NCBI GenBank assembly: GCA_025997675.1
Contig: BNUX01000015.1
Coordinates: 1 to 44,602 of the forward strand
Source: Spirochaetia bacterium
GTDB taxonomy: Bacteria > Spirochaetota > Spirochaetia > Treponematales > Breznakiellaceae
Length of the DNA stretch: 44,602 bases
Direction of reading: 5' to 3'
In this document: positions 42,216 through 44,602 of the stretch, piece by piece
Position numbering within the stretch: position 1 is the first letter of the stretch
Layout: each line of letters opens with the position of its first letter
Notes under the pieces: model-generated
Told to the model about the DNA's origin: nothing
What the model saw: the letters and a program-made list of their open reading frames with translations, nothing else
The model's database searches: none
Translations under genes and position numbers: made by a program

Positions 42216-42334
42216 GAGAGCGCGCAGGGGTGACAGGTACTGTTTGGGGGATAGCCTAGATCTCCGGTATTCTGGGCAATATCGCCGGCGGGTTGGGGAT
42301 AGCCAGCCTTTTATACTGGATTGGGCTCAAGAAC

Positions 42335-42505
42335 GTGAACGCCCTTCGCAAGGACGTGTTGGCCAAGTGCTACGGCGGGGACATCACCCGGAAGCGGAAG
42401 CTCTTGGAGAAGCAGAAGGAAGGGAAGAAGCGCATGAAGATGGTGGGAGACGTGGAACTGCCCCAGAGCGCGTTCCTGGCGGTACTGAAGGCGAAGGAAT
42501 CGTAG
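42335..42505 (+). pseudogene. Second copy of the lepA 3' end (right copy of the direct repeat)
   Basis: This encodes the last 56 residues of LepA and the stop, with an identical protein sequence to 34717-34887. There are eight synonymous base differences in the first 60 bases and none in the last 111. The frame continues upstream into a hydrophobic stretch ([20 protein letters not shown]) back to a TAG, unrelated to lepA. There is no GTPase domain and no plausible function. The region 42216-42334 before it has no recognisable gene. It is best seen as one boundary of the segment 34888-42334. Confidence 0.9.
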
Positions 42506-42558
42506 ATGTTTTTTCGGAAATTTGGTGCAAATTCTGGACAACCGGAGATCCATGCGCT

Positions 42559-43680
42559 ATGATCCAGGGTAATAGTACCGTGAAACAAACCATCTGCGCC
42601 CTCCTGCTCGTCTTCTCCGCCGTCCTGGTGTTTCCTCAAACCAAGGCGGATACCTTTGTGCATATCATGGATGTCGAGAGTGGACCACCGGAAGAACGAG
42701 GTACTATTCAGCAAAACCTGAAGACGGAAGTTCGCGCCCTGGGATATTCCGTAACCGGAAACGTCCGTGAAGCGGATTATCTCTTAAACTGTTCCGTAAA
42801 GGGAGCTGCCCTCCCCCTTATGGTGCTTACCCTTCTTACCCCGAGGGAAGTGGCGCTGGTCTCCAGAGATTTAGTATTTACCCGCCCGGAAGAGGCCTAT
42901 GCCAGATTTCCTGCTACCCTCCAGTCCATGTTTGCCGGGCAGCCCTTACGGCAAAGACCGGTAAACGCGGTAATCGCGGCGCCCGGAATGGTCTCGTCCG
43001 GAACGTCGGCGGCAGCCCAAAACCCGGTGACCGGGCTTAGCGCGGCGCCCGGAACGGCCGTGCCCGGAACGTCGGCGGCAGCCCAAAACCTGGTAGCCGG
43101 GGTTAGCGCGGCGCCCGGAACGGTGGCATCCGGAACGGCCACGCCTGGAACGGCGGCGGAGGACCTTCGGTTTGATGAGTCCCCTGCCCCTGACGCATGG
43201 AAATATAAATGGTTTTTTCTGAACGCCCGGATCGGCGTATCAACCCGCTATTTCTTTACCAAGGGCATGCCCGCCGTGCTCATGGGACTAGAGGGGGAGT
43301 TTCATCCTTTAAACTTCTTTGCCCTGCAGTTTGGACTCAACAGCGCCATGGCCTGGGACCCACGGACCTCAATGCCCATCTATGATTCCTACATCGTGAG
43401 TATTCCTTTTATGGGCAAGTTTATTTTTAATACAAGCACGGAAACCACCCTGGGAGTCTATATGGGAGGCTACGCGAGCTTCAACTTTTTGGGGCCAACG
43501 AAGCCGCCGCCCCTGGGCCTTCTTGCGGGGGCAGACCTTGCGGTAAAGGCGGGGCCGGGGGCGGTATTTTTTGACATCCGCTATTCCGTGGACCTGGATG
43601 ATGAAATTGACCCCTATGACCGGATGCTTCTTACCCTTTCTACGGGGTATAAGTTTGGCTTTGGGAAGAAGGCCCACTAA
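42559..43680 (+). CDS. Predicted exported barrel-like envelope protein with repeat linker
   Basis: This protein of about 373 residues has a signal peptide (KQTICALLLVFSAVLVFPQ). A small N-terminal domain (about 30-110) contains ADTFVHIMDVESGPPEERG and DYLLNCSVKGAALPLMVLTL. A low-complexity Ala/Pro/Gly/Thr linker (about 140-205) is built from two to three imperfect 22-residue repeats (66 bp), and a C-terminal region of alternating strands (ARIGVSTRYFF to YKFGFGKKAH) fits an outer-membrane barrel. ATG 42559 is used here; GTG 42580 gives a more standard signal peptide and is a real alternative. Longer upstream frames run through the lepA fragment and are rejected. If the lepA island was inserted, this gene originally lay next to lepA. 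Confidence 0.75.
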   Translation: MIQGNSTVKQTICALLLVFSAVLVFPQTKADTFVHIMDVESGPPEERGTIQQNLKTEVRALGYSVTGNVREADYLLNCSVKGAALPLMVLTLLTPREVALVSRDLVFTRPEEAYARFPATLQSMFAGQPLRQRPVNAVIAAPGMVSSGTSAAAQNPVTGLSAAPGTAVPGTSAAAQNLVAGVSAAPGTVASGTATPGTAAEDLRFDESPAPDAWKYKWFFLNARIGVSTRYFFTKGMPAVLMGLEGEFHPLNFFALQFGLNSAMAWDPRTSMPIYDSYIVSIPFMGKFIFNTSTETTLGVYMGGYASFNFLGPTKPPPLGLLAGADLAVKAGPGAVFFDIRYSVDLDDEIDPYDRMLLTLSTGYKFGFGKKAH

Positions 43681-43698
43681 AACATGAAAGGATTGTAT

Positions 43699-44535
43699 AT
43701 GAAAGGATGCGGGGCGCGGGGCGCCTGGGTTTTATTGTTCCTCCTCTGGATTTTTACCGGGCTCATAGGAGTTCAAGGCGGGTTTGCGCAGACCCATCAA
43801 GCCAGGCTGGATCAGGGGATAAAATTCTACCGGCTCGGTCAATGGACCAATGCGGTGGCGGAACTGCGCCTGTCCCAGCGGAATGTAACCGAGCCCGGTC
43901 AGATGGCGGCATCCCTATATTGGCTATCCCTGACGGAATTTGCTATGGGTGAATATGATGCTGCCCTTCGTGATATAAAGGAACTGCGGCGGATTGCCCC
44001 GGCAGGAACGGCCACCGGGCTGCGGATGGACGACATTATCTTTTACCAGGCCCGTGCCCTCTATTATTTGGAGCGCCCCTCGGAGGCTCTCCCCCTTTTC
44101 AGGGCCTATGGTGATATTCTTGACCGCCAGAATACCCCCAATAAGGGGATTGAAAAAACGGTGCTTGCCTATTGGATTGGGGAATGTCTGTACCTCATGG
44201 GGCAGGTGGAGCAGGCGGTGGAGCAATTTACCCTGGTGGTCACCGCCTATCCCCGGAGTGAAAAACACGAAGCCGCCGCATCCCGTTTAGCCCTGATCGA
44301 ACAGGAGGGGATTGCGAAGGAACTCCTGGGCACCATGAGCACGAGTTATACCGAATACCAGGAAGCCCTGGAAGAATACCAACAGCTCCTGTCGGAGGCG
44401 GAAGAGCAGATCCGCACCCTTGAGGCCGGCCAGCCCCCCCCCACCGACAGCGGTTCGGCAGATTCTGTTGAGCGCATCCGTGAACTAAGGGCCGCCGCAG
44501 AGCAGCGCCGCAACGAACTGAACTTGATGGAGTAG
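43699..44535 (+). CDS. Periplasmic tetratricopeptide-repeat protein
   Basis: This 278-residue exported protein has a signal peptide or membrane anchor (WVLLFLLWIFTGLIGVQGGFAQ). Several TPR-like helical pairs cover about 35-200 (ARLDQGIKFYRLGQWTNAVAEL, shown by its core residues Gly, Tyr and Ala; then YWIGECLYLMGQVEQAVEQF). A coiled coil rich in Glu and Gln reaches the C-terminus. The pattern resembles CpoB/YbgF-type and BamD-like envelope scaffolds, but no specific role can be assigned. AAAGGA lies just upstream of ATG 43699; ATG 43684 in the same frame is the alternative. It is 18 bases after the preceding envelope gene and is probably co-transcribed. The last 67 bases of the window hold nothing recognisable. 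Confidence 0.78.
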   Translation: MKGCGARGAWVLLFLLWIFTGLIGVQGGFAQTHQARLDQGIKFYRLGQWTNAVAELRLSQRNVTEPGQMAASLYWLSLTEFAMGEYDAALRDIKELRRIAPAGTATGLRMDDIIFYQARALYYLERPSEALPLFRAYGDILDRQNTPNKGIEKTVLAYWIGECLYLMGQVEQAVEQFTLVVTAYPRSEKHEAAASRLALIEQEGIAKELLGTMSTSYTEYQEALEEYQQLLSEAEEQIRTLEAGQPPPTDSGSADSVERIRELRAAAEQRRNELNLME

Positions 44536-44602
44536 TATCTACCGCTTCTCGTACCCCAAAGCCCGGAACCCATGCCGTTTGTGATCCCCCTTGTGGGCGC
44601 CC

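Noticed and set aside
34888..42334. Active prophage or conjugative element
   Set aside because: No integrase, phage structural, relaxase or replication gene is visible; only the boundary repeat and accessory genes suggest past mobility.
42193..42558. Upstream extension of the envelope protein at 42559
   Set aside because: It runs through the lepA fragment in a different frame and gives a basic low-complexity peptide; the signal peptide begins after 42559.

Overview
The window looks like a chromosomal segment of a host-associated spirochaete, most like the Treponema lineage of termite guts. This is an inference. It rests on the many signal-peptide and lipobox envelope proteins, LPP20- and CsgG-like lipoproteins, large MalT-type LuxR and PocR-type AraC regulators, PP2C/HATPase/STAS partner-switching proteins and moderately GC-rich core genes broken by AT-rich accessory blocks. 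There is no rRNA or tRNA to fix the taxon, and I saw no CRISPR array and no intact transposase or integrase.

Layout. (1) 1-3650 is an AT-rich accessory zone: a DNA methyltransferase cut by the window edge, a divergent Xre regulator, an intact Phd/VapC-type toxin-antitoxin pair, a VapB antitoxin with a decayed VapC, a duplicated 3' fragment of the Xre gene, and a 21-bp tandem array. (2) 3730-11323 carries a MalT-like LuxR regulator, two paralogous PocR-AraC regulators overlapping a corrinoid-type protein with an altered cobalt-ligand motif, a lipoprotein, and a STAS/HATPase pair that runs into a truncated NHLM-type secretion-protein N-terminus. (3) 11567-17089 carries an alpha-carbonic anhydrase, a degraded dicarboxylate/cation symporter, a C69 peptidase, and an operon of an outer-membrane protein plus an S41 protease lipoprotein. 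(4) 17150-28247 is the most unusual part. A second 21-bp array lies between divergent promoters. It is followed by a GNAT protein overlapping a PP2C phosphatase. Then comes an AT-rich five-gene operon with its own strong promoter: MFS exporter, PaaK-like ligase, LuxE-like acyl-protein synthetase, a LuxC-PaaK fusion, and a HATPase-GNAT fusion. (5) 28306-31251 is a large exported metallopeptidase-like protein. (6) 31181-32959 is a toxin-antitoxin cluster (HigB-HigA-MNT-HEPN in one overlapping operon, plus a possible ribbon-helix-helix protein), divergent from lepA. (7) 34888-42334 is an island bounded by the end of lepA and a second copy of the lepA 3' end. It holds a YafQ-type module, Xre regulators, an 11-TPR membrane protein and a three-gene envelope lipoprotein/CsgG-like operon. 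(8) After the lepA copy come a beta-barrel-like envelope protein and a periplasmic TPR protein.

How the parts may work together. The 20.6-28.2 kb operon has the parts to activate carboxylic acids as adenylates, pass acyl groups to a LuxE-like protein, reduce them with a LuxC domain and export a product. No luciferase genes are present. The terminal HATPase-GNAT protein and the neighbouring GNAT/PP2C pair look like a phosphorylation-based switch attached to that chemistry. This is the best candidate for an undescribed system in the window. The lepA 3'-end duplication is the best candidate for an integration scar.
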